Of a stretch of DNA of 64,000 bases, positions 37,465 through 49,378 are shown piece after piece. How positions within the stretch are numbered: the first letter of the stretch is position 1; each line of letters opens with the position of its first letter. The translations under genes and the position numbers were made by a program. The notes under the pieces were generated by a model that was given only the letters and a program-made list of their open reading frames with translations, did no database searches and was not told where the DNA came from. Origin of the DNA: Cymbidium sinense (taxonomy: Eukaryota; Streptophyta; Magnoliopsida; Asparagales; Orchidaceae); assembly GCA_021442155.1 (NCBI GenBank), contig JAKCPB010000357.1, positions 211,001 to 275,000 on the forward strand, given 5' to 3'.

Positions 37465-37882
37465 AGAATGAAAGCTTGACAATAAGAACATCACCATCAA
37501 CCAGCTCAATCTAGATCCTAGGAAAGGCAAGCGACATTTATCATAGTGGTTGGGGATCTAAAATGGTGGATATGGAGGAAAAGCAGTGGGTGGTTATGGA
37601 CGGGATGAGCGATGGAGGTTACAAATTGGGAGGGAGAGATATGATGGTGGATCCTACTGAGAGGAATGGTTCGATAAACTAGAGAAGTCACCACTAACTG
37701 ATATGGAACTGTCTTTAAAGTAGAGACAATTCTAGTTATCTAAGGTTTTTAATTTCCTTTATGCATGCCCATTTTTTATCTATGTCATAGCTTGTGTCTT
37801 AGAAAACTTGGTGTGTTACTTGGTTGATGAAATCAAAAAGAAAAAATGTTGAATCTGAATTTATTCTCTATTAAAAAAAACA
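37465..37882 (+). pseudogene. GRP 3'-end segment, copy 5
   Basis: Starts AGAATGAAAGCTTGACAATA and keeps ATCACCATCAACCAGCTCAA, where the former Glu codon is altered by a deletion rather than by TAG. Short deletions cut the glycine-rich domain. The 3' UTR is intact: CTGTCTTTAAAGTAGAGAC, TATCTAAGGTTTTTAATTT, TTGATGAAATCAAAAAG and TTATTCTCTATTAAAAAAAA. Confidence 0.78.
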
Positions 37883-39887
37883 AAAAACCCTAAACCCTAA
37901 ACTAAAACCTGAACCCTAAACCCTAAACTAAAACCTAAACCCTAAACCTAAAACCTAAACCCTAAACTCAAAATGCTAAAAATCATAAACCCTAAACACT
38001 AATCCCTAAATCCTAAACCCTAAACCCTAAACCCTAAACTCCTAAACCTAAACCCCAAATTTTAAAACCCTAAACTTAAAACTAAAACCATAAATCTAAA
38101 ACCTTAAACCTAAAACCTAAACCCTAAACCCTAAAACCCTAATCCCTAAACCCTAAACCCTATACCCTAAAAACCCTAAACCCTAAACCTAAACCTAAAC
38201 CTTAAACCCTAAACCATAAACTATCCCTAAACCCTAAGCTAACCTTAAACCCTAAACCCCAAACCCTAAACCCTAAACCTTAAATGCTAAATCCTAAACC
38301 CTAAACCTTAAACCTTAACCCTAAACCCTAAACCTTAAACCCTAAAAACCTAAAAACCTAAACCTAGACTAAATAAAACCTAAAAATAAAATAAATAAAT
38401 AAACCTAAATATAAACCTAAATAAAATAAAATAAAAACAAAAAAATAAAACCTAAGCTTAAACTTAAAAATAAAATAAACTAAACTAATGAAAATAAAGT
38501 AAAATAAAATACATAATAACCTAACCTAAACTAAAAAATAAATTAAACTTAAGAATAAAAAATTAAATAAAATAAAAACTAGACTTAAAATAAAAATAAA
38601 ATAAACCTAAAATAAAATAAAACCAAAAAATAAATAAAAAAGAAAACCTAAACTAAAAAATCCTAAACCTAAAATGAAAATAAAATAAACAAAATAAAAT
38701 AAACGTAAACCTAAAATAAAAGAAACTAAACTAAAATAAATAAATCCTAAAACTAAACCAAAAGTACACTAAACCTAAGCCTAAATATAAACTAAATAAA
38801 ATAAAATAAATTAAAAACTAATCGAAACCTAAACTAAAAAATAAAACCTAAAATAATAACCTAAAATATGAACCTAAAAAAATAAATAAACCTAAACCTA
38901 AACCTAAAAATAAAAAATAAAACCTAAACCTAAAAAATAAAATAAAAATATAACTCAATTAAAAAAATAAATTAAAATAAATAAACTTAAAATAAATAAA
39001 CTTAAAATAAATAAACTAAACTAAATAAAATAAAAAATAAACATAAATAAAAATAAAATATAAAATAAACCAAAATAAAAAAAATTAAATAAACTTAATA
39101 AACCTAAACTAAATAAAATAAAATAAACTAAAAATATAATCTAAACTAAAAATAAAACCTAAAAAAAACTTAAAATCGAATTTAAAAAAATTAAAATAAA
39201 AACCTAAACCTAAATTAAAAATAAAAAATAAAACCTAAACCTCAAATATAAATAAAAATAAAAAACCTAAACTAAAATAAATAAAAAATCAAAATAAAAA
39301 TAAAAATAAACCTAAATAAAATATAAATTGTAAAATAAACTAAAATAAATAAAAAATAAACTAAATACACCTAAACCAACCGTTTTACTTAATTTATAAA
39401 AAAAACCCTAAACCTTAAAGCTAAACACTAAACACTAAACCTTAAACACTAAAACCTAATCTTAAAGCCTAAACACTAAAACCCTAAACCCTAAACCCTA
39501 AACCCTAAATCCTGAAATAACCCTAAACCCGAAACCCTAAACCCTAAGAACCTTAAACCCTAAAGAAACCTAAAACTGCTAACCTGCTAAACCTAAAACC
39601 TGAACCCTAAACCTAAACCCTAAGCTAAACCTCAAAACCCTAAACTCAACACTAAACTAATCCTAAACCTAAACTTAACTTAAACCCTAAACTCCCTAAA
39701 CCTAAACCTAAACATTAAACCTAAACCTAAACCTAGACTCTAAGCATTAACCTAAAACCCTAAACCCTAAACCCCTAAACCTAAACACTAAACCGTAACC
39801 CTAAACCCCAAACCCTAAACCTAAACTTAAAGTAATTAAATAAATAAAAAATAAGTTTAAACCTTAAAACTAATTAACTTAAACCCT
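37883..39887. repeat. Telomere-like array block I
   Basis: CCCTAAA-rich to 38340, A-rich to 39360, landmark CCAACCGTTTTACTTAATTT near 39376, CCCTAAA-rich after that. No genes. Confidence 0.92.
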
Positions 39888-40352
39888 AGAATCCTTAATG
39901 ATGAAACATCACTTAACTAGCAGTCTAGATCTTCTGGAGGAAAAGGCAAGGGCGGTTATTGTAGTAGTGGTGGGGGATCTGGAGGTATTGGTGGATATGG
40001 AGGTGGTGGTCAGGGTAATGGTGATTATGGAGGCGGGAGGAGCAATGGAGGTTACAACCGTCGTGGTGGCGGAGGGAGAGATCGGGGATATGATGGTGGA
40101 TCCCGCTACTGGAGATGTCGGGGTGGTTTTGATGGAAACTGGAGAAGTTGAAGAACGGACGATCCAATCGGCTGCTTATTGAATTGTGTCTTTACAGTAG
40201 AGACAGTTCTAGTTATCTAGGATTTTGATTTGCTCTATGTGTACTTATTTTTTATCCATGTCATCGCTTGTGTCTTAAAAAATTTGGAGTGTTACTTGGT
40301 TGATGAAATAGAAAAGAATAAATGTTGAATTTGAAATTGTTCTTTGTTAAAA
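39888..40352 (+). pseudogene. GRP 3'-end segment, copy 6, glycine-rich frame still open
   Basis: The 5' end is decayed (GAATCCTTAATGATGAAACA) and the former Glu codon is TAG at 39918-39920. After it the glycine-rich frame is open for about 60 codons (roughly 39935-40125): GGGSGGIGGYGGGGQ, GGGRSNGGYNRR and GGGGRDRGYDGGSRYW can be read without a stop. Functional family members end near this Tyr, so a stop lost at SRY extends the frame. Named open frames on either strand here are in other frames and are shadows. 3' UTR is present to TTCTTTGTTAAAAAAA. Confidence 0.82.
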
Positions 40353-43338
40353 AAATCATAAACCATAAACCCTAAACTAAAACCTGATCCCTATACCTAA
40401 AACCTAAACCCTAAACCCTAAACCGTAAACCCTGAAAACCCTAAACCCTAAACTTTAAACCCTAAACCCTAAAACCTAAACCCTAAACCCTAAACCCTTA
40501 TCCCTAAACCCTAACCCCTAAACCTGACTCCCTAAACCCTAAACCCTAAACCCCAAACCGTAAACCCTAAACCCTAAACCCTCAACTAACCCTAAACCTT
40601 AAAAAGCTAAAAACCTAAACCTAAACTAAATAAAACATAAAAAGAAAATAAATTAAAAAACATTAACCAAGATAAAATAAAAGAATAAAATAAAAACCTA
40701 AACTAAATCCTAAAATTAAACTTAAACCAAAAAGAAAATATAACAAAAAATAAAAATAAAACTTAAATAAAATAGATAAAAACCTTAATTAAACAAAAAA
40801 AAAACCTAAATAAAATAAAAACTAAACCTAAAATAAAAATAAAATAAACCTAAAATATAATAAAATAAAAACCTAAACCTAAAAAATAAACCAAAAAATA
40901 AATATAAAATAAAACCTAAACCCTAAACTAAAAAAAATCCTAAGCCTAAAATAAACCTATACTTAAAAAATAAGAAAAAAAACTAACTTAAAAATAAACC
41001 TAAACCTAAAAAATAAACTAAAATAAAAAACCTAAACTAAAATAAATAAACCTAAAATAAATAAACTAAACTAAATAAAAAATAAACCTAAAAGAAAATG
41101 TAAAATAAAAAAACTAAAATAAATAAAAAAATAAACTAAATAAACCTAAACCTACAAGTTTACTTAATTTAAAAAAAAAACCATAACCCTAAATCAATAA
41201 ACCTTGAAACTAAAGCTAAACCGTAAACCCTGAAGCTTAAACCTCCAACCCTAAACCCTAAACCCTAAACCCTAAATCTTAAAACCCTAAACCCTAAACC
41301 CTAAACCCTAAACCCTAAAATCTACAACCCTAAATCCTAAACCTTAAACCCCAAACCCTAATGCCTAAATACCTAAAAACCTAAAAACTTAAACTTAAAC
41401 TAACTAAAACAAAAATAAAATAAAAAGAAAAAGCTAAACTAAAACATAAACCTAAACCTAAACCTAAAAGTGAAAATAAAATAATATAAAAAGTAAAAAC
41501 TATACTAAAATAAAATAAATAAAAACCTAAACTAAACTAAAACAAAATAAACCTAAAAATAAAAAACCTAAATAAAATAAAAACTAAACATAAAATAAAT
41601 ATTTAAATTAAATCAAAATTAAAGAAAAACTAAACCTAATAAATAAACACAAAAATAAAACCTAAAAAATAAATAAAATATAAACCTATACCCTAAATTA
41701 AAAAAAAAACCTAAACCTAAAATAAAAAAAATAAAATAAACCTTAACCTAAACTAAAATAAATAAAACTTACACCTAAACCTAAAATAAACTAAACCTAG
41801 ACCTAAACTAAATAAAATGAAACAAACTAAAAAAAACCTAAACCTAAACTAAAAAATAAAATAAAAACCTAAACTTAAACATAAAAATAAAAAATAAAAC
41901 TTAAACTAAATAATAAAATAAAATTAAACTTAAAAAAAAATAAACCTAAACCTAAACCTAAAAAATAAACTAAAATAGAAAACTTAAACTATAATAAATA
42001 AACTTAAAATAAATAAACTAAACTAAATAAAAATAAAAATAAACCTAAATAAAAATAAAATAAAATAAAATAAAATAAAAAATAAACTAAATAAACCTAA
42101 ACATTCTAGTTTACTTAATTTAAAAATAAATAAATAAAATAAAAATAAAAAATAAAAAAATCATAAACCTTAACCTTATACCTAACGCCCTAAACCCTAA
42201 ACCATACACCTTAAAACCCTAAACCCTAAACCCTATACCCTGAACCCTAAACCCTAAACCCTAAAACCTAAAACCTAAGCCCTAAACCCTAAAATCCCTA
42301 AACCATAAAGCCTAAAGACTAAACGCTAAACCTTAAACCCTAAACCCTAAAACCCTAAACCTAAAACCTTAAACCCTAAACCCTAAACCCTAAACCTAAA
42401 CCCTAAACCCTAAAAACTTAAAAACCTAAACCTAAACTAAATAAAAAATAACCTAAACCTAAATAAAATAAGAAAATAAAATAAAATAAAAACATAAACT
42501 AAAACCTAACCTAAACTTAAAAATATAATAGAATAAACAAATAAACCTAAACTAAAATTAAAAATAAAATAAACCTAAGAATAAAAAACTTAAATAAAAT
42601 AAAAACTAAACGTAAAATAAAAATAAAATAAACCTAAAATAATATAAAATAAAAACTAAATAAAAACCTAAACCTAAAAGCTAAACCTTAAAATAAAAAC
42701 AAAACCCTAAACTAAAAAAAAAACTAAACCAAAATTAAAAAAATATAGTAAATAAACCTAAACTGATACTAATTTTTTTTTTAAAACCTAAACCCTAAAC
42801 CCTAAAACTAACCCTAAACCCTAAACCTTTAACCCTAAAAACCCGAAACCCTAAACCCTACACCCTAAACTAACCCTAAACCCTAAACCCTAAACCCTAA
42901 ATCTTAAACACTAAACCCTAACCGTAACCTTAAACCCTAAACCCTAAACCGTAAAACCCTAAATCCTAAACCCTAAAACCTTAAACCCTAAAGCCGAAAT
43001 CTTAAACCCTATAAAGTTTAAACCTTAAAGCCTAATCCCTAAAGCCTAAGCTAACTCTAAACCTTAAACCCTCAAAACCCTAAACCCTAAAGCCTAAACA
43101 CTAAACCCTAAACCCTAACCCTAAACCCTAAACCCTAAAACCCTAAACCCTAAAACCTTAAGCCCTAAACCCTAACCCTAAACCCTAAACTTTAAAAGCG
43201 TAAACCTTAAAACCCAAAACACTAAATCTTAAACCCTAAACCCTAAACCCTAACCCTAAACCCCAAACCTAAACCTAAACCTAAAAAAATTAAAAAAAAT
43301 AAACTTAAACTCTATAACTTAATAAACCTAAACCATAA
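40353..43338. repeat. Telomere-like array block J
   Basis: About 3 kb, with landmarks near 41150, 42102 and 42760 and CCCTAAA-rich tracts after each. 41285-41320 holds five CCCTAAA units in a row. At least one unit here has no GRP segment, so the GRP part is not obligatory in the repeat. Confidence 0.92.
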
Positions 43339-43720
43339 AAATGGGCAAAACCTTGACGATAGGAATAACACCATGAGCTATACTTAGTCTAGTTTGGAGG
43401 TGGAGGCAAAGAGGGAGGTGGCAGTTATTGATTTGCTCTATGATAGGGGATATGATGGTGGATCCCTCTACATGAGAGATAGGAGTGGTCTTGATGGGAA
43501 CTGGAGAAACTGAAGGATGACCGATCCGATCTGCTATTTATGGAACTGTGTCTTTACAGTAGAGACGGTTTTAATTATCTAGGGTTTTTGATTTGCTCTA
43601 TGCATGCTCATTTTTTATCTATGTCATCGCTTATGTCTTAGAAAACTTGGAGTGTTACTTAGTTGATGAAACCGAAAAGAAGAAATGTTGAATCTAAATT
43701 TGTTCTCTATTAAAAAATAA
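43339..43720 (+). pseudogene. GRP 3'-end segment, copy 7, with templated internal deletion
   Basis: Starts AATGGGCAAAACCTTGACGA. Most of the glycine-rich domain is missing; in its place at 43430-43442 lies GATTTGCTCTATG, identical to the 3' UTR word at 43590-43602 of the same copy. GGGGATATGATGGTGGATCC then resumes the normal order. The 3' UTR is well kept, ending TTGTTCTCTATTAAAAAA. Confidence 0.8.
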
Positions 43721-46700
43721 CTGAAAACCCTAAATCGTAAACTAAAACTTGAACCCTAAACTTAAAACCTAAAACTTAAACCATAAACTAAAATGTGAAC
43801 CTTAGACCTAAAACTAAACCCTAAACCCTAAACCAAAACCGTAAAAACCCTAAATTCTAAACCTTAAACCTTAAAAGCCTAAGCCCAAAACCCTAAATAT
43901 AAAACCCTAAACCCTATACCCTAAACATTAAACCCTAATCGCTAAACCCTAAACCCTAAACCCCAAACCCTCAACTAACCCTAAACCGTAAACCCTAAAC
44001 CTTAAATCCTAAAAAGTTAAAACCCAAAACCAAAACTAAATAAAACCAAAAAATAGAAATAAATAAATAAACCTAAACCAAAATAAAATAAAAGAATAAA
44101 ATAAAATAAAAACTTAAATTAAAACCTAAACCTAAACCTAAAAAAAAAATAAAATAAAAAATAAAATAAATAAAAACCTAAACTACACTAAAAAATAGAA
44201 AACCTAAATAAAATAAAAACTTAACCTAAAATAAAAATAAAATAAACCTTAAATAAAATAAAATAAAATAAAAGCTAAATAAAAACCTATACCTAAAAAA
44301 TAAACCTAAAAATAAAAAAAAAAATAAAACCTACACCCTAAACTAAAAAAAAACTAAACTTAAAATAAAAGTAAAATAAATCAAAACCTAAACTAAAATA
44401 AACTAAACTAAAATAAATAAAACCTAAACCTAAAATAAATTATTTGTAAACCTAAAACTAAACCCAAAATAAAATAAAATAAAATTAAAATTAACCTAAA
44501 CCTAAACTAAAAATAAAACCTAAAAATAAACTTTAAATAAAAACCTAAAACATAAACCTAATAAAATAAAAGAAAAATCTAAACATAAGCCTAAAAAGTA
44601 AAATTAAAATAAACCTAACCTAAAACATAAACCTAAATCTAAACTTAAATCTAAAAAATAAAATAAACTAAAAAACATAAGCTAAAATAAGTAAACCTAA
44701 AATAAATATAATAAACTTAAATAAAAATAAAAAAAGTAAGAAAAAAACCCAACCCTAAACCTTAAACCTGGAAGCTAACCCTAAACCTAAACCATGAACC
44801 CTAAACCTACAACTCTAAACCCCAAACCCTAGACTTTAAAATCCTAAACCTTAAACCCTAAACCCTAAGCACCCTAAACCCCAAACCCTAAATTGTAAAC
44901 CCTAAAACATAAAAATCTAAACCTAAACTAAATAATGTCAAAAAATAAAATAAATAAAAAACCTAAACCTAAATAAAATAAAGAAAATAAAGTGAAGTAA
45001 AAACCAAAACTAAAACCTAAACCTAAACCTAAAATTAAATGTAAAAATAAATTAAAATAAAAAGTAAAATATAAACCAAAATAAATTAAATACAAACTTA
45101 AACTAAACTAAAAAAATAAAAAAAAAACCTAAAAATAAAAACCTTAAATAAAATAAAACTAAACGTAAAATAAAATAAAATAATACAAATAAAAAACCTA
45201 AACTTAAAAAAAAATAAACCTAAAAATAAAACCTAAAACCTAAACCCTAAACTAAAAAAACCTAAACTTAAAATAAACAAAATAAAAAATAAACCTAAAC
45301 CTAAACTAAAATTAACTAATCTAAAATAAGTAAAACCTTATCCTAAACCTAAAATAACCAAAAAAAAACCTAAACCAAAAACTAAATAAAATAAAATAAA
45401 CTAAAAATAAACCCAAACTTAAACTAAAAAATTAAACCTACAAATAAACCTAAAATAAAAACCTAAAATCTAAACCTAAACTAAAAAATAAAACTTAAAA
45501 ATAAACCTAAAAGGAAAACCAAAAACTTAAACATAAAAAATAAAGTAAAAACCTAAACCTAAAACTAAAAATAAAAAATAAAAACCAAAACATAAAAAAT
45601 TTAATAAAAATAAAGCTAAACTAATAAATAAGCATAAACCTAAACCAAAACCTATAAAATAAACTAAAATAAAAAACAAAAACTAAAATAAATAAACCTA
45701 AAATAAATAAACCAAACTAAATAAAAATAAAAAATAAAATAAACTAAAATAAATAAAAAATACACTAAAAAACTAAATAAACCTAAACCTACCAATTTAT
45801 TTAATATAAAAAAAACCCTAAACCCTAAATCCTAAACCATAAACCATAATCCCTAAAACTAACCCTAAACCCTAAACCCTAAACCCTAAACCGTAAACCC
45901 TAAATCCTAAACACTAAACCCAAAACCATAAACCCTAAATTAACCATATACCCTAAACCCTAAACATACAACACTAAACCTACAACCCCAAAACCTAAAA
46001 TATAAATCCTAAACTCTAACCCATAAACCATAAACCCTAAACCTTAAACCCTTAAAACCTTAAACCCTAAATACTAAACACTAAACCCTAAACCCTCAAC
46101 CCTAAACTCTAACCCTAAATTATAAACCCTAAAACCCAAAACCCTAAAACCCTTAACCCTAAACCCTAAACCCTAAACCCTAAACCCTAAACCCAAAAAA
46201 CCTAAACCTAAACTAAATAAATCATAATAATAAAAAAATTAAAAAAATAAACCTAAATATAATAAAATAAAAAGCTAAATTAAAACCTAAACCTATTCCT
46301 AAAATAAAATAATAAACTAACATAAACTAAAAATAAATAAATAAACCTAAACTAAACTAAAAAAAATAAAATAAATCTAAGAATAAAAAACCTAAATAAA
46401 ATAAAATCTAAACATAAAATAAAAATAAAATAAACCTAAAATAAAATAAAATAAGAACTAAATAAAAACATAAACCTAAAAAATAAACCTAAAAATAAAC
46501 AAAAAATAAAACTTAAACCCTAAACTTAAAAAACCTAAAAATAAACAAAAAATAAAACTTAAACCCTAAACTAAAAAAAACTTAAACCTAAACTAAAAAA
46601 AATAAACAAAATAAAATAAATTTGCACCAAAACTAAAATAAATAAAACCTAAACCTAAACCTAAAATAAACTAAACCTAAACCTAAACTAAATAAAATAA

Positions 46701-47323
46701 ACTAAACTAAAAATAAACCTAAACTAAAAAATAAAACCTAAAAATAAACTTAAAATAAAAACCTAAAAATTAAACCTAAAAAATTAAAATAAAAAGCTAA
46801 ACTTAAACTTAAAAATAAAAAATAAAACATAAACCTTAAAAAGAAAATAAAAATAAAACTCAACTAAAAAGAAACTTAAACCTATAAAATGAACTAAAAT
46901 AAAAAACCTAAATTAAATAAATAAACCTAAAATAAATAAACTAATCTAAATAAAACTAAGAAATAAACCTAAATAAGAATAAAAAAATAAAATAAACTCA
47001 AATAAATAAAAAATAAAATAAGTAAACCTAAACCTACCAGTTTACTTAATTTAAAAAAAAACCCCTAAGTCCTAAATCATAAATTCTAAACCCTAAACCC
47101 TAAAACTAACACTAAACCTTAAACCTACAACCCTAAACCCTAAAACCCTAAACCCTAAACCCTAAATCTTAAACCTTATAACCCTAAACCCAAAACCCAA
47201 AACCCTAAAACTTACAACCCTAAATCCTAAATCCCAAACCATAAACCCTAAACTAACCATAAACTTTAAACCCTAAATAAACCCTAAACTAACCCTCAAC
47301 CTTAAACTAACCCTAAACCCTGA
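43721..47323. repeat. Telomere-like array block K
   Basis: 3.6 kb with landmarks near 45790 and 47032. 46157-46194 carries five uninterrupted CCCTAAA units, among the cleanest in the window. 46480-46580 shows a local duplication of AAACTTAAACCCTAAACT. No genes. Confidence 0.92.
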
Positions 47324-47761
47324 GAATGTGCAGAACCTTGACAGCAGGAACATCACCTTCAACTAGGCTCAATCTAGATCTAGCAGTGGAGACAAAGGCA
47401 GAGCAGTGATTATCACAGTGGTGGTGAGGATCTGGAGGATATGGAGTGGTCGAAGTAGTGGTTATTGAGGTGGGAGGAGATGAGGTTACAACCATGGTGG
47501 TGGCGGGAGAGAGGGATATGATGAACCCACGAGAGGGTGGTTCTGATGGAAATCAAGAAAAGAACAACCAATGACCGCTTATGGAACTATGTCTTTATAA
47601 TAGAGACAATTCTACTTATCTAGTGTTTTTGATTTGCTCTATGGGTGCACATTTTTTATTTATGTCATCGTTTATGTCTTAGAAAAGTTCGGGTGTGACT
47701 TTGTTGAAGAAATCTAAAAGAAAAAATGTTGAATCTAAATTTGTTCTCTATTAAAAAAAAA
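47324..47761 (+). pseudogene. GRP 3'-end segment, copy 8
   Basis: Starts GAATGTGCAGAACCTTGACA. ATCACCTTCAACTAGGCT has TAG (47364-47366) at the former Glu codon. The glycine-rich part is shortened but GTGGTGGTGAGGATCTGGAG and a GGGAGAGAGGGATATGATG tail remain. The 3' UTR ends TTGTTCTCTATTAAAAAAAA. The minus-strand open frame at 47313-47495 is a shadow. Confidence 0.8.
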
Positions 47762-48887
47762 TGTAAATCCTAAAGCCTAAACCCCAAAACCCTAAAACTT
47801 AAACTAAAACTTAAACCCTAAACGTAAAACCTAAACCCTAATCCCTAAACCTTTAACCCCAAACCCTAAACCCTAAACCCTAAACATTAAACTAACCCTA
47901 AACCATAAACCCTAAACCCAAAAAAGCTAGAAACCTAAACCTAAACTAAATAAAACCTAAAAATAAAATATATAAATAAAACCAAAACCAAAATAAAATA
48001 AAAAAATAAAATAAAACATAAACATAAACTAAAACTAAATCCTAAACCTGAAAAAGAAAAGAAAATAAAATAAAAAAATAAAATTTAAACTAAAATAAAT
48101 GAAATAAAAACCTAAACTAAACTAAAAAATAAAAAACATAAATAAAATAAAAAATAAACCTAAAATAAAAATAAAATAAACTTAAAATAAAATAAAAAAT
48201 AAATAAAAACCTAAACCTAAAAAATAAACCTAAAATAACTAAAAAATAAAACCTAAACCCTAAACTAAAAGAAAACCTAAACATAAAATAAAAAATGAAA
48301 TAAATAAAATAAAATAAACCTAAACTAAAATAAATAAAACCTAAGCCTACACCTAAAATAAACTAAACCTAAATCTAAACCCAAAGCTAAACTAAATAAA
48401 ATAAACTAAAAATAAATAAAAGCTAAACTTGAAAAAATAAAAAAAAATAAAACTCAACTAAATATAAACCTAAACCTAAAAAATAAATTAAAATAAAAGA
48501 CCAATAAATAAAAAAATTAACCTAAAGTAATTAACTAAACTAAATATAAATAAAAAAATAAACCTAAATAAAAAAAATAAAATAAACTCAAATTAATAAA
48601 AAATAAACTAAATAAACCTAATGCTACCTATGTACTTAATTAAAAAGACCTTAAACCCTAAAACTAACCTTAAACCCTATACCAACAATTTTAAACCTAC
48701 AACCCTAAACCTAAACCCTAAACCCTAAACCTTAAAACCTTAAACCCTAAACCGTAAACTGTAAATCCTAAACCATAAACGTTAAACCCTAAACTTTAAA
48801 CCATAAACCTTAAATCCTAAACCCCAAACCCTAAACCCTAAACCCTAAACTTTAAACCCTAAAATCTGAGCTAACCCTAAACCCTAA
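47762..48887. repeat. Telomere-like array block L
   Basis: CCCTAAA-rich, A-rich, landmark GCTACCTATGTACTTAATTA near 48626, CCCTAAA-rich. GRP copies 8 and 9 are about 1.56 kb apart. Confidence 0.92.
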
Positions 48888-49378
48888 GAATGGGCAGAAC
48901 TTAGATGACAGGAATATCACTGTCAGGTAGGCTCAGTCTAGATCTAACGGTGGAGGTAGAGGTAGAGGCGACGGTGATTATAGTGGTGGTGGGGCACCTA
49001 GAGGTGCTGGTGGATATGGAGGTGGTGGTCAGAGCAGTGGTGGTTATGGAGAGGGGAGGAGCGATGGAGGTTACAATAATGGTGGTGGCAGAGGGAGGGA
49101 TTGGGGATATGATGGCGGATCTCACTACTCAAGCGGTGGGGGTTGTTCTGATGGGAATTGGATAAACAAAAGAATGACCAATCTGATCTGCTACCGATAA
49201 AACTATGCCTTTATAATAGAGACAGCTCTACTTATCTAGGGTTTTTGATTTACTCTATGGGTGCTCATTTTTGATCTATATCATCGCTTGTGTCTACAAA
49301 AACTTATGGTACTACTTGGTTGATGAATACAAAAAGAGTAAATGTTGAATCTAAATGTGTTCTCTATTAAAAAAAACA
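48888..49378 (+). pseudogene. GRP 3'-end segment, copy 9
   Basis: Among the longest copies. It starts GAATGGGCAGAACTTAGATG; TCACTGTCAGGTAGGCTCAG has TAG (48928-48930) at the former Glu codon. The glycine-rich frame then reads SRSNGGGRGRGDGDYSGGG, GGYGGGGQSSGGYGEG and SDGGYNNGGGRGRDWGYDGG, close to plant GRPs. The 3' UTR holds CTTTATAATAGAGACAGC and ends TGTTCTCTATTAAAAAAAA. The open frames at 48905-49165 (+) and 48901-49125 (-) are off-frame shadows of the repeated GGT codons. Confidence 0.85.

Noticed and set aside
48901..49165. Overlapping open frames on both strands over GRP copy 9 (and similarly at 39898-40182, 10871-11068, 47313-47495).
   Set aside because: They read GGT/GGA-rich DNA in off-frames, giving Val/Glu/Met-rich or Thr/Ser-rich products; the ancestral frame is the glycine one.
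9187..49378. Functional glycine-rich RNA-binding protein genes.
   Set aside because: No copy has the first part of the RRM, a start in the right frame or a promoter, and most carry the shared stop.
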